From Deltaproteobacteria bacterium (GTDB lineage: Bacteria; Desulfobacterota; DSM-4660; Desulfatiglandales; HGW-15): 59,155 nt of DNA. This document shows positions 43,049-50,261 of this stretch, in pieces. The notes under the pieces are model-generated. The model was given only the letters and a program-made list of their open reading frames with translations, searched no databases and was not told where the DNA came from. How positions within the stretch are numbered: the stretch's first letter is position 1; each line of letters begins with the position of its first letter. The DNA is taken from the NCBI GenBank assembly GCA_020060215.1, contig JAGVAP010000094.1:1-59155 (forward strand), written 5' to 3'. The position numbers and the translations under genes are program-made.

Positions 43049-43370
43049 TCAACCATTTCCTCTGAGGGAGATCAGAACACTCATACTCTCCGGCGGTACG
43101 TTCTTGGAGAAATCGCAGCCCACCGTGAGGATGTATCCTCCTGAATCTCCCCATGCGGCCAGGCAGGCCCCGGCCTCCCCGAGGACTTGCTCAGGTTTGC
43201 CGGATAGGAAAGGTCCGGTGGGGGAAACCTTCCCGACCACGCACACCTCGCCGCCGAGCACTTCCCGGGCCGTTTTCAGGTTCACTTTGCTCTCCATGCT
43301 CCAGGCATGGGCCGATCTCCGGGAGGAAAAGGAGATGGTCCAGGTCTGCGCACGACAAAGAGGGCACCCT
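43049..43370 (-). pseudogene. Remnant of a URO-D/corrinoid methyltransferase-family gene
   Basis: Translation of 43309-43049 gives AHAWSMESKVNLK, GEVCVVGKVSPTG and SGGYILTVGCDFSKNVPPE. These match the C-terminal end of uroporphyrinogen decarboxylase-family proteins, which include the MtaA/MtbA methylcobalamin:CoM-type methyltransferases. Just upstream, the preceding part (CADLDHLLFLPEIG) continues in another frame, so at least one frameshift has occurred near 43310. The N-terminal two thirds are missing. The product can no longer be functional. Confidence 0.6.
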
Positions 43371-43643
43371 TCTCCCCGGCGAGAGTGATCCAAGCCTTTG
43401 AACCGAGGTCTTCACCACTGTCATCGCATTTCGATTCTCGACTCGAAATGAAAACCCTCAATGAAGGAATCATCCACTGGCATGCCAGTGGTATGAGCAA
43501 TGGCTATGCCGGTCGATTCGTGCCGGGAACAGAAAAATGTTTCTCCATGGAGCGCCAAATGGATCAAAGGGAAACCCTCACCACGAACCAAGAACCGGCG
43601 GATAAGCTTCAATTTGAATGAATATCGTTGGAGCCCTATTCTT

Positions 43644-43706
43644 GTAGGAGCAAGCTCCTGCTTCCCGATTCTTTTCAGTTCCGAGAGAAGCAGGAGCTTG
43701 CTCCTA
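43644..43706 (+). repeat. REP-like inverted repeat
   Basis: GTAGGAGCAAGCTCCTGCTTC at 43644-43664 faces GAAGCAGGAGCTTGCTCCTA at 43687-43706. The arms are nearly identical to those of the element at 37107-37174, but the terminal TTGCGA part is lost and the inner spacer differs. Confidence 0.85.
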
Positions 43707-43778
43707 AACAGAAGACCACCAGGACTCACTGTTCGATCATTCTTCCCACCTCCGGGGGCAAGCGACCGGGGCTGACCT

Positions 43779-44717
43779 CTATTTAGGCCAAATGATCAAG
43801 AGGTAAACGCCGTATAGGACAAGGAGCGTTGTTCCTTCAAGCCGATGAAGCAATCGCCCCGTGTAAAGCAAAGGGATCAAGAGGACGGTGAAAACAATCA
43901 TCACCGCATAATCAAAGCTCGATATGCCTGGTGCATGAAGCGGTGATATGATGGAAGCCAAACCTAATATCGCAAGAATGTTGAATATGTTCGATCCGAC
44001 AATATTCCCAATGGCAATGTCCGGCTGTTTGCGGGCAGCTGCAACCACAGACGTTGCAAGTTCCGGCATACTCGTTCCGGCGGCCACAATCGTGAGACCG
44101 ATCACCGCTTCGCTCACACCCAAAATCTTGGCCAGAACGACTGAATGATCGACGAGCAGACGTGACCCGAGTACGAGAACGCCCAAGCCCGCCGCAACAA
44201 AGGCAACGTCAATGCCCCAGTGCCGCGAAACCGATGGTGTGGATACATCGCTTGGTTCATCAGTGCCTTCTCTGCGCCCAAGAACGATGCTCATGCAGGT
44301 ATAGATGACCATTCCAGCGATAAGTGCCAAACCCTCGACTCGACCAAGGGTCTGGTTAAGAAGAAAGAAAGGCAACAGGATGGCAAGCCCCATGGCAATC
44401 GGTGCGTCGATCTTGATGACCTGCAAATGAACCGGGATCGGGCACACTAATGCGGTGATGCCAAGAATGATGCCAATGTTGAAGGAATTCGAGCCGACCA
44501 CGTTCCCAACAGAGATATCGCCCTGCTGTGACAGAGCCGCCTTGACGCTCACAACCAATTCAGGAGAACTGGTTCCGAACGCAACAATTGTAAGGCCGAC
44601 CATCAGGCGACTGAGCCCTGCTCGTAGAGCAAGCGATGCGCTGCCTTTCACAAGGGCCTCGGCTCCAGCAAAAAGAAGAACGAGAGCAAGGGCTACATAT
44701 GCGAGGCTAATGATCAT
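43779..44717 (-). CDS. Calcium/sodium:proton antiporter (CaCA family, YrbG-like)
   Basis: This 312-residue membrane protein has about ten helices and two inverted alpha-repeats. The first has GTSSPELVVSVKAA and NVVGSNSFNIG, the second GTSMPELATSVVAA and NIVGSNIFNIL; these carry the acidic ion-binding residues of the CaCA family. It exchanges Na+ or H+ for Ca2+ across the inner membrane. ATG 44717 opens a helix (MIISLAYVALALVLLFAG); the longer frame has an unlikely leader. Its base composition is visibly more AT-rich than its neighbours, which may mean recent transfer. Confidence 0.92.
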   Translation of the reverse strand: MIISLAYVALALVLLFAGAEALVKGSASLALRAGLSRLMVGLTIVAFGTSSPELVVSVKAALSQQGDISVGNVVGSNSFNIGIILGITALVCPIPVHLQVIKIDAPIAMGLAILLPFFLLNQTLGRVEGLALIAGMVIYTCMSIVLGRREGTDEPSDVSTPSVSRHWGIDVAFVAAGLGVLVLGSRLLVDHSVVLAKILGVSEAVIGLTIVAAGTSMPELATSVVAAARKQPDIAIGNIVGSNIFNILAILGLASIISPLHAPGISSFDYAVMIVFTVLLIPLLYTGRLLHRLEGTTLLVLYGVYLLIIWPK

Positions 44718-45103
44718 CTGTAAAGCATGGGCACGCTGTTCAGTTCGATCATGGCGATTTATCCTGCCAACGCCTGGTTGAGCAGCGGGAATGAAGCGCC
44801 AGCGGAATGACCGTCTGCTTGAACCTGTTGTTGGGCAGTTTCTAGTGGTAGTGCAGCATATCACTGACCGTCATGCAGGGTCCCGTGGCGAAAATTCGGC
44901 TATGAGGCGGGATCAATGTATACCTAAGTTGGTCTAAGATCAACAGGTTTTGGAGGGCAGTGCGTCAGGTTGGGTCGAGGTGTCGGTCCCAGGAGACCTC
45001 CGGGAGCGAGAGTGTTTCGCATCGGACAGCGTTCGCTCGGAGGGCAGGGGAAGGAGTTTGAAAGACCGTGCGGACAAAGTAGCCAAGCGGCAAAGATTCT
45101 GGA

Positions 45104-45121
45104 TTCCGGCTTGGGCCGGAA
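45104..45121 (+). repeat. Small palindromic repeat TTCCGGC/GCCGGAA
   Basis: TTCCGGC at 45104-45110 and GCCGGAA at 45115-45121 pair perfectly around TTGG. The wider context (GGATTCCGGCTTGGGCCGGA, then ATGACGGG) resembles a repeat found dispersed in many proteobacterial genomes. Confidence 0.55.
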
Positions 45122-45155
45122 TGACGGGAACGGATTGGTGCAGGGCGTCCACCTA

Positions 45156-45192
45156 AGAAAAAATCGGGGGGCGCTTTCTTGGGCGCCCCCGA
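45156..45192 (-). terminator. Rho-independent terminator of the degP gene
   Basis: Read on the - strand, a GC-rich stem (45192-45164, arms TCGGGGGCGCC and GCGCCCCCCGA) is followed by a T-rich run from the AAGAAAAAA at 45155-45163. It begins about 18 bp after the protease stop codon. Confidence 0.8.
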
Positions 45193-45210
45193 ATAGATTA
45201 GGTTACGAGA

Positions 45211-46653
45211 TCATGCCGAGAGGGCGACGTAGAAGGCCCCTTCGCCCCTTTGCACGAGGAGGAGGAGCGAGTCGGAGTCCTTCATCTTCTCCGCGGCCTC
45301 TTTGGCGGAGCTCACCTTGCTCTGGTTCACCTCGAGAATGACGTCCCCCTGGCGGATGCCGGCGCGGTCCGCGGGGGTCCCGTCCTGGACTCCGGCCACA
45401 GCGACGCCCTCGCCTGCACCGGCCTGCGGGTCCATGTCCCGAAGCATCAACCCCCATTTCCCGGAGGCCGGCTTCCCTTTTTGCCCTTGAGCCGTCTTCT
45501 CGGGCTGGCCCAGGGTGCCGACCAACACCTTCAGGTCCTGCCTGCCGCTGCCGCGGAGCACGGTGAGGACCGCCTCCTTCCCGACTTCGCTCTCGGCCAC
45601 CATGCCGGAGAGGTCTCGGGCCTCTTCCACGGGCTTGTGGTTGTAGGCGACGATCACGTCACTTCTCTTGATCCCCGCCTTCTCGGCCGGGGACCCGGGC
45701 GTAACCCCTGCTACGAGGACGCCCTTGGTCTCCTTCACGTTGAGCGCGCGCGCCAGATCCGGCGTGAGGGACTGGATGTTGACCCCGATGAAGCCGCGCG
45801 TGACCTCTCCCTTTTCAACCAGCTGCGGGATCAGGGGCTTGGCGGTGTTGATCGGGATGGCGAATCCGATCCCCTGTCCCTGGGCGATGATGGCCGTGTT
45901 GATGCCGACCAGTTCCCCCTTCATGTTGTAGAGCGGTCCCCCTGAGTTGCCGGGGTTGATGGAGGCATCGGTCTGGATGAAGTTGTCATAGGGACCGGCT
46001 CCGATGACGCGGCCCTTCGCGCTCACGATGCCGGAGGTGACCGTGTGGCTCAGACCGAAAGGGTTGCCGACCGCCATGACATAGTCACCCACCTGGAGAT
46101 GGTCTGAGTCTCCCATGCCGGCCGCCTGCAGGGGCTTCTTGGGGCTGATCTTGATGACGGCGAGGTCCGTCTTCGGGTCCCGGCCGATCACCTGCCCCGT
46201 GTACTCCTCCTTGTCCGAAAGGGTCACCGTCACTTCCTTTGCGCCCTCCACCACGTGGTTGTTCGTCAGGATGTCGCCGTCTGCGCTGATGATGACCCCG
46301 GAGCCGGCGCCCTGAACGGGCCTGCTCTCCGGCATCATGTTCGGAAACTGCCTGAAGAATGGGCCGAAGGGGCCTTCAGGGATCGGGAAGGGGCCGGACT
46401 TCTCGACCTTGACCACCTTGATGTTCACTACGGTCGGACTCAGCCTCTTGGCCAGGTCGGCCAGGGATCCCATGGGGGCCGGTGTGGCCTGCTGGGCCTG
46501 GAGGGTGGCCGCCTGCGGCCTGCTCTCTGCACCTTTTCCCCAGGGGAAGGCCGATGCGGTCCCGAAACCGGAAAAGATGAGCGATAGGGCAATGGCCGGG
46601 AAAAGGACACCTGAACCTCTGCGGAAACCGGAAAAAATGGATCTCTGAGACAT
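45211..46653 (-). CDS. degP: HtrA/DegP-family periplasmic serine protease (Do-like)
   Basis: This 480-residue protein has a signal peptide (residues about 1-36, ending near TASA), a trypsin-like domain and two PDZ domains. The catalytic triad is visible: His in ILTNNHVVE (near 132), Asp in PKTDLAVIKI (near 162) and Ser in NPGNSGGPL (near 236). PDZ1 (about 280-370) and PDZ2 (about 385-475) follow. It degrades or refolds damaged envelope proteins. AGGAGG lies 8-13 bp before ATG 46653. The adjacent two-component genes on the same strand and the 11-bp-spaced boxes upstream suggest stress control by that system. Confidence 0.95.
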   Translation of the reverse strand: MSQRSIFSGFRRGSGVLFPAIALSLIFSGFGTASAFPWGKGAESRPQAATLQAQQATPAPMGSLADLAKRLSPTVVNIKVVKVEKSGPFPIPEGPFGPFFRQFPNMMPESRPVQGAGSGVIISADGDILTNNHVVEGAKEVTVTLSDKEEYTGQVIGRDPKTDLAVIKISPKKPLQAAGMGDSDHLQVGDYVMAVGNPFGLSHTVTSGIVSAKGRVIGAGPYDNFIQTDASINPGNSGGPLYNMKGELVGINTAIIAQGQGIGFAIPINTAKPLIPQLVEKGEVTRGFIGVNIQSLTPDLARALNVKETKGVLVAGVTPGSPAEKAGIKRSDVIVAYNHKPVEEARDLSGMVAESEVGKEAVLTVLRGSGRQDLKVLVGTLGQPEKTAQGQKGKPASGKWGLMLRDMDPQAGAGEGVAVAGVQDGTPADRAGIRQGDVILEVNQSKVSSAKEAAEKMKDSDSLLLLVQRGEGAFYVALSA

Positions 46654-46736
46654 GGGGATTCCTCCTTTCTTCGCTTCAGTGTCCCGTCTCCGAACGGGAC
46701 CGCTCTTGGATACGGGTTCAAATTAGCAGGCGAAGA

Positions 46737-46773
46737 TTAGAGGGGGCTTAAGGGGAGATTAGAAATTTCTAAT
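46737..46773 (-). promoter_or_regulatory. Candidate response-regulator boxes upstream of degP (11-bp spacing)
   Basis: TTAG (46737), TTAA (46748), TTAG (46759) and TAAT (46770) recur at exact 11-bp steps with G-rich or A/T-rich fillers. OmpR/PhoB-type regulators bind direct repeats one helical turn (11 bp) apart. The site lies about 85-120 bp upstream of the degP start and downstream of the kinase gene. A 6-bp-arm hairpin (GTCCCG/CGGGAC, 46681-46700) lies in the predicted 5' leader. Confidence 0.5.
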
Positions 46774-46898
46774 GGAGGCGAAAGCGATAAGACGATGGGT
46801 TTCGCTTCGCTCCACCCATCCTACGAGTCGGTGAACCCATGAAGCCCTGGAATCAAGAAGGGCCTGAGAGCTGCAATGCACCGCGCGAAGGGAGGCGA

Positions 46899-46970
46899 AG
46901 GAGTCGCAAGCGGGAGCGCGGTTCCACAGAGGTGTTCAGAAGATCGCGAGCGGGAGCTTGCTGCTACAGG
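46899..46970 (+). repeat. Two partial REP-like units in direct orientation
   Basis: TCGCAAGCGGGAGCGCGGTTCCACAG-like sequence (about 46903-46929) and TCGCGAGCGGGAGCTTGCTGCTACAGG-like sequence (about 46944-46970) both match one arm of the element at 37107-37174. Together they form a degenerate pair between the kinase and degP genes. Confidence 0.65.
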
Positions 46971-48352
46971 AGCGGAGGCAGGAGGATGGTGAACCTGCTT
47001 CCGCGGCCGGGTCCGCTCTCGAGTTCAATCCTTCCTCCGTGGGTCTCCACGATGGAGCGGGCGATGCAAAGGCCCAGGCCGTACCCTCCTTCGCCCATGG
47101 AGAGCGCTTCCTGGGAACGGTAGAACCGGTCGAAGATCCGCGCCTGCTCTTCCAGGGGGATGCCGATTCCCGTGTCTTCGATTCCCACGCGGGCCCAGCC
47201 GTCCCTCTGCTCCAGGGAGAGCGTCACGCGGCCTCCGGCCGGGGTGTATTTGACCGCGTTGTCGACGAGGTTCGAGATCGCCCTCTTCAGGAGTGCCTGG
47301 TCCCCTTTGGCGGCGACAGGCTCGGCGGCATCGAGGGAGAGCGTCACGTTCCTGTTGGAGGCCGGCGCAGCGGCCTGCTCATGGACTTCTTCCAGCAGAG
47401 GGAGGAGGTTCACCGTCTTCAGATCCATCTTCAAGGCCCGGGCCTCGGAGCGGGCCAGGAGCAGGAGGCCCTCCACCAGCCGGCTGATGCGGTCGATCTC
47501 TTCCAGGCCGCTCTCCAGGATGCGCCGGTACTCCTCGGTCGATCTGGGCATGCGGAGGGCCACCTCCATCTCGCCCCTGAGGATGGTGAGAGGGGTCTGC
47601 AGCTCGTGGGAGGCGTCCGCGCTGAATTGCCGGACCTGCTGGAAGGAGTTCTCCAGACGGTCCAGCATCTCGTTCAGGGTACGGGCCAGGCGGCTCAGCT
47701 CATCGCCCTTTCCCGGGTCAGCGAGCCGGTCGGCCAGGTTTTCCACGCTGATCCTGCGGGCGGCTTCGGCCATGCGGTCGACCGGCGCCAACGCCCTCCT
47801 GGCCAGGAGCCATCCCCCGCCTGCCGCAAGGAGGAGGGCAATGGGCAGGACGGCCGAAAGGGTGAGGAGGAACATCCGCTTGGTGGAGCGCATGTTCTGG
47901 AGGGACATGCCCACCTGGATCAGGTTGACCAGGCGGCCCGCCCTGATCACCGGCATGGTGAGGAGGCGCACCGGATGCTCGGCAATCCCCTCCACGGTCT
48001 CGAAGGTGAGCCGTCCATCGGCGGCATTCTTCAGGGCCTCAGGGGTCAGTCTGAGCTTGCCCGAGCCCGTATCCATGCGGCCCCCGGGGTCGAAGAGACC
48101 GAAGTACCTCTCCCAGGGGGAGAACCCGAAGAACCTCCTGAAGATCTCGTCGACGTCCGACGGCGGGAAGGAACCCCTGGCGCGGGACCTCTCTTCCAGC
48201 ACCCGGGCAACGCTCCGGAGCGACGCGTCCACATCCCTCTCCAGGCTGTAGGAGAGGAGCCCGTACGAGACCCCGCCCAGCAGAAACAGGGTGAGTGCAA
48301 GGAGGCTGCTGTACCAGAGGGTCAACCTCGCCCGTATGGTAAGGATGCGCAT
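46964..48352 (-). CDS. Membrane sensor histidine kinase (CusS/heavy-metal-like)
   Basis: This 462-residue kinase has helix 1 (residues about 9-31), a periplasmic sensor region of about 135 residues, helix 2 (about 166-188), and a HAMP linker. The core has the H-box FSADASHELQTPL (His near 250), N-box LVDNAVKYT, G1 DTGIGIP, F-box FDRFYR and G2 GYGLGL, all intact. It would phosphorylate the response regulator encoded 4 bp upstream. Its start follows a strong AAGGAGG at the end of that gene. The degP gene downstream suggests that it senses envelope stress or metal. Confidence 0.93.
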   Translation of the reverse strand: MRILTIRARLTLWYSSLLALTLFLLGGVSYGLLSYSLERDVDASLRSVARVLEERSRARGSFPPSDVDEIFRRFFGFSPWERYFGLFDPGGRMDTGSGKLRLTPEALKNAADGRLTFETVEGIAEHPVRLLTMPVIRAGRLVNLIQVGMSLQNMRSTKRMFLLTLSAVLPIALLLAAGGGWLLARRALAPVDRMAEAARRISVENLADRLADPGKGDELSRLARTLNEMLDRLENSFQQVRQFSADASHELQTPLTILRGEMEVALRMPRSTEEYRRILESGLEEIDRISRLVEGLLLLARSEARALKMDLKTVNLLPLLEEVHEQAAAPASNRNVTLSLDAAEPVAAKGDQALLKRAISNLVDNAVKYTPAGGRVTLSLEQRDGWARVGIEDTGIGIPLEEQARIFDRFYRSQEALSMGEGGYGLGLCIARSIVETHGGRIELESGPGRGSRFTILLPPLL

Positions 48353-48356
48353 GGGT

Positions 48357-49028
48357 TCACCCCTCCTTCAGCACATAGCCGGCGCCCCGGACCGTGTGGA
48401 TGAGCTTCGTCTCCCGGTCGGCGTCGATCTTCTTCCGGAGATAGTTGACATACACATCGATGACGTTCGTCTCCGGGTCGAAATCGTAGTCCCAGACGCG
48501 GTCCAGGATCATGGTGCGGGTCAGCACACGCTCCGGGTTGCGGAGGAAGAACTCCAGGAGGGCAAACTCCCTGGCCGTGAGATCGACCTTCGTATCCCCT
48601 CGGAACACCGCCCTGCGCGCAGGGTCCAGGGTAAGGTCCGCATACCGGAGGAGGGCCGGTCCCGCCTCACCGCCCCTTCGAAGCAAGGCCCTGATCCTTG
48701 CGACCAGCTCCTGGAATGCAAACGGTTTGGTCAGGTAGTCGTCGGCCCCGGCATCCAGGCCGAGCACCTTGTCCTCGATAGCGGCGCGCACCGTGAGCAG
48801 GAGCACCGGCATCCCCACCTTCTCCTGCCGCAGGCCCCGCAGGACCTGCAGTCCATCCATCTTCGGGAGAGAGATGTCGAGGATGATCAGGTCATGCACC
48901 CGGTCGAGGCCCATCCGCAGACCTTCCTCGCCGTCGTGGGCGACGTCCACGGCATACCCTTCCTCCTCGAGCCCCTGCTTGATGAACCGGGCCACCTTTT
49001 TCTCGTCTTCCACGACAAGGAGCCGCAC
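48357..49028 (-). CDS. OmpR-family response regulator
   Basis: This 223-residue protein has a receiver domain (residues about 1-115) with acidic Asp8/Glu9, phospho-acceptor Asp51 and Lys101. It also has an OmpR-type winged helix (about 128-222) with LTAREFALLEFFLRNPERVLTR and VRGAGYVL. It starts at GTG 49028 with GGGAGGG about 6 bp upstream. It is the partner of the kinase 4 bp downstream. The most likely target nearby is the degP promoter with its 11-bp-spaced boxes. Confidence 0.94.
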   Translation of the reverse strand: MRLLVVEDEKKVARFIKQGLEEEGYAVDVAHDGEEGLRMGLDRVHDLIILDISLPKMDGLQVLRGLRQEKVGMPVLLLTVRAAIEDKVLGLDAGADDYLTKPFAFQELVARIRALLRRGGEAGPALLRYADLTLDPARRAVFRGDTKVDLTAREFALLEFFLRNPERVLTRTMILDRVWDYDFDPETNVIDVYVNYLRKKIDADRETKLIHTVRGAGYVLKEG

Positions 49029-49131
49029 GGGGAACCCTCCCGGACAGGATCAGATCACCACCAATGTACAGGATCGATGAGAGGGTTGGCAAGGTGTCGG
49101 CGAAAGATGAGCGTTCAGCGACAGATAGGAA

Positions 49132-49160
49132 TTTGACAGGATAACAGGATCAACGGGATT
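49132..49160 (+). repeat. Single end of the GACAGGATAACAGGAT repeat family
   Basis: TTTGACAGGATAACAGGATCAACGGGATT matches the left end of the element at 17543-17731 almost exactly. No second end is seen nearby, so this is a solo copy. Confidence 0.7.
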
Positions 49161-49270
49161 CGTGGAATGGGGGCTGAGAAGGAAATGGAGCGGGAGGATA
49201 AGCTTTTGCCGACGCCTGACCGCGGACCGCCGATGTGCCGTGATCAGAAGCAGGTCAAGCAGGCCGGCCG

Positions 49271-50158
49271 CTAATCGATCCTCCGGTACCGGTCGGCCGA
49301 CAGGGTGATCCGCCCCTGTTCAAGGAGCATCTTCAGGTGTTTTTTCATCAGCGCCCGTTCGCCCCATTCGAAGAACGCCTTGGGCTCCCTGGCCCTTCCG
49401 TAGACGATCCATGCGCCCACGACCTCTTCCAGGCTCCTGGGCTGCTCCAGGAAGGCGAGGAGCTTTTCCTCCCGCTTCGAGATCACGCCGAGATACCGGT
49501 CCCATATCTCGCCCGGATTCTGCTCGAACAGACCGGCCTCGTGACCGGTGAGCCATACCCGGGCCGGATAACTCCTCAGCCGGTTCACCGATTCGATGGT
49601 CTGCGCGATGCTCGATTCCCTGTCGCCGTACCAGGGGCCGAACCTGGAGAGATCGTAGTCCCCCAGGAAGAGCACGCCCGGCTCCCTGAAAAAGAAGGAG
49701 AGGTGGCCCGGGGTATGGCCCGGGGTGGAGATGACCTCGACGGCGACCTGATCGAACCGAAGGACATCGCCCTCCTTCAAGAAGCCCGAGGGCTCCCTGG
49801 GCTCGAAATGGAAATCCCTCTTGAGGATCGAGCGCCAGTGTTCCCGATCCTCCTCGAACTCCATCCCGTAGGCATCCAGGAAGGCCTCGACGCCGGAGAG
49901 CGCGGCGGCGTCCCGCTCGCTCATCAGGAGTGGGATGTCGTCGAAGAGGTCCAGGTGCGTGATATGATCCTCATGCCAGTGACTGAGCCAGATCGTGTTC
50001 ACCCCCGGCTCTTCCCGAAGCTGCATTAACCGGTTCCGGTCCGAAGCCGGGTCGATCAGTATCCCCGGGCCTTCGATATATACCGAGTGGCAGAAGGGAT
50101 ATCTCCCCCCCGTTTCCCCTGGGATAAACCAGACCGGTCCGAAATGTCTTTCTTCCAC
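49271..50158 (-). CDS. MBL-fold metallohydrolase (LACTB2/glyoxalase II-like)
   Basis: This roughly 295-residue protein has the metallo-beta-lactamase metal site: SHWHEDHIT (HxHxDH), GHTPGHLSFFF (His) and a later Asp in FLGDYDLS. A C-terminal winged-helix-like tail (ALMKKHLKMLLEQGRITL) is as in LACTB2-type hydrolases. GTG 50158 was chosen because AGAGG lies 4-5 bp upstream; a TTG at 50209 would give a 312-residue version with no clear ribosome site. The substrate is unknown. It follows the dikinase gene on the - strand with a hairpin between them. Confidence 0.82.
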   Translation of the reverse strand: MEERHFGPVWFIPGETGGRYPFCHSVYIEGPGILIDPASDRNRLMQLREEPGVNTIWLSHWHEDHITHLDLFDDIPLLMSERDAAALSGVEAFLDAYGMEFEEDREHWRSILKRDFHFEPREPSGFLKEGDVLRFDQVAVEVISTPGHTPGHLSFFFREPGVLFLGDYDLSRFGPWYGDRESSIAQTIESVNRLRSYPARVWLTGHEAGLFEQNPGEIWDRYLGVISKREEKLLAFLEQPRSLEEVVGAWIVYGRAREPKAFFEWGERALMKKHLKMLLEQGRITLSADRYRRID

Positions 50159-50215
50159 GGAACCTCTGTTTGCGTCCTGTAAGAAAAGCCGAGTCGCCTT
50201 CGGTGGCAAGCAGAA

Positions 50216-50240
50216 GGGGATTCAGCCTCGCTGAATCCCC
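50216..50240 (-). terminator. Perfect 11-bp hairpin after the dikinase gene
   Basis: GGGGATTCAGC (50216-50226) pairs with GCTGAATCCCC (50230-50240) around CTC. On the - strand it follows the dikinase stop by about 20 bp. The T-run is weak (TTCTGCTTG), so it is a terminator candidate or an mRNA 3' barrier. Confidence 0.55.
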
Positions 50241-50261
50241 GCTGTCTTGAAACTCAACCCG

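Larger units (their letters stand above)
42973..43778. other. 806-bp region without an intact gene
   Basis: Between the PfkB gene and the antiporter gene I find a decayed URO-D-family fragment (43049-43370, - strand) and a REP-like repeat (43644-43706). The rest (about 43371-43640) holds several short frames on both strands that show no recognisable product. It looks like a degraded or insertion-prone site. Confidence 0.6.
44718..45210. other. 493-bp gene-free stretch upstream of the antiporter
   Basis: No protein gene is supported here. It holds the antiporter promoter region, a short palindromic repeat (45104-45121) and the degP terminator (45156-45192). Short frames on both strands contain the repeat and look spurious. 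Confidence 0.55.

Noticed and set aside
43421..43729. 102-residue frame on the - strand in the gene-poor region
   Set aside because: It runs through the REP-like repeat and shows no recognisable product or ribosome site.
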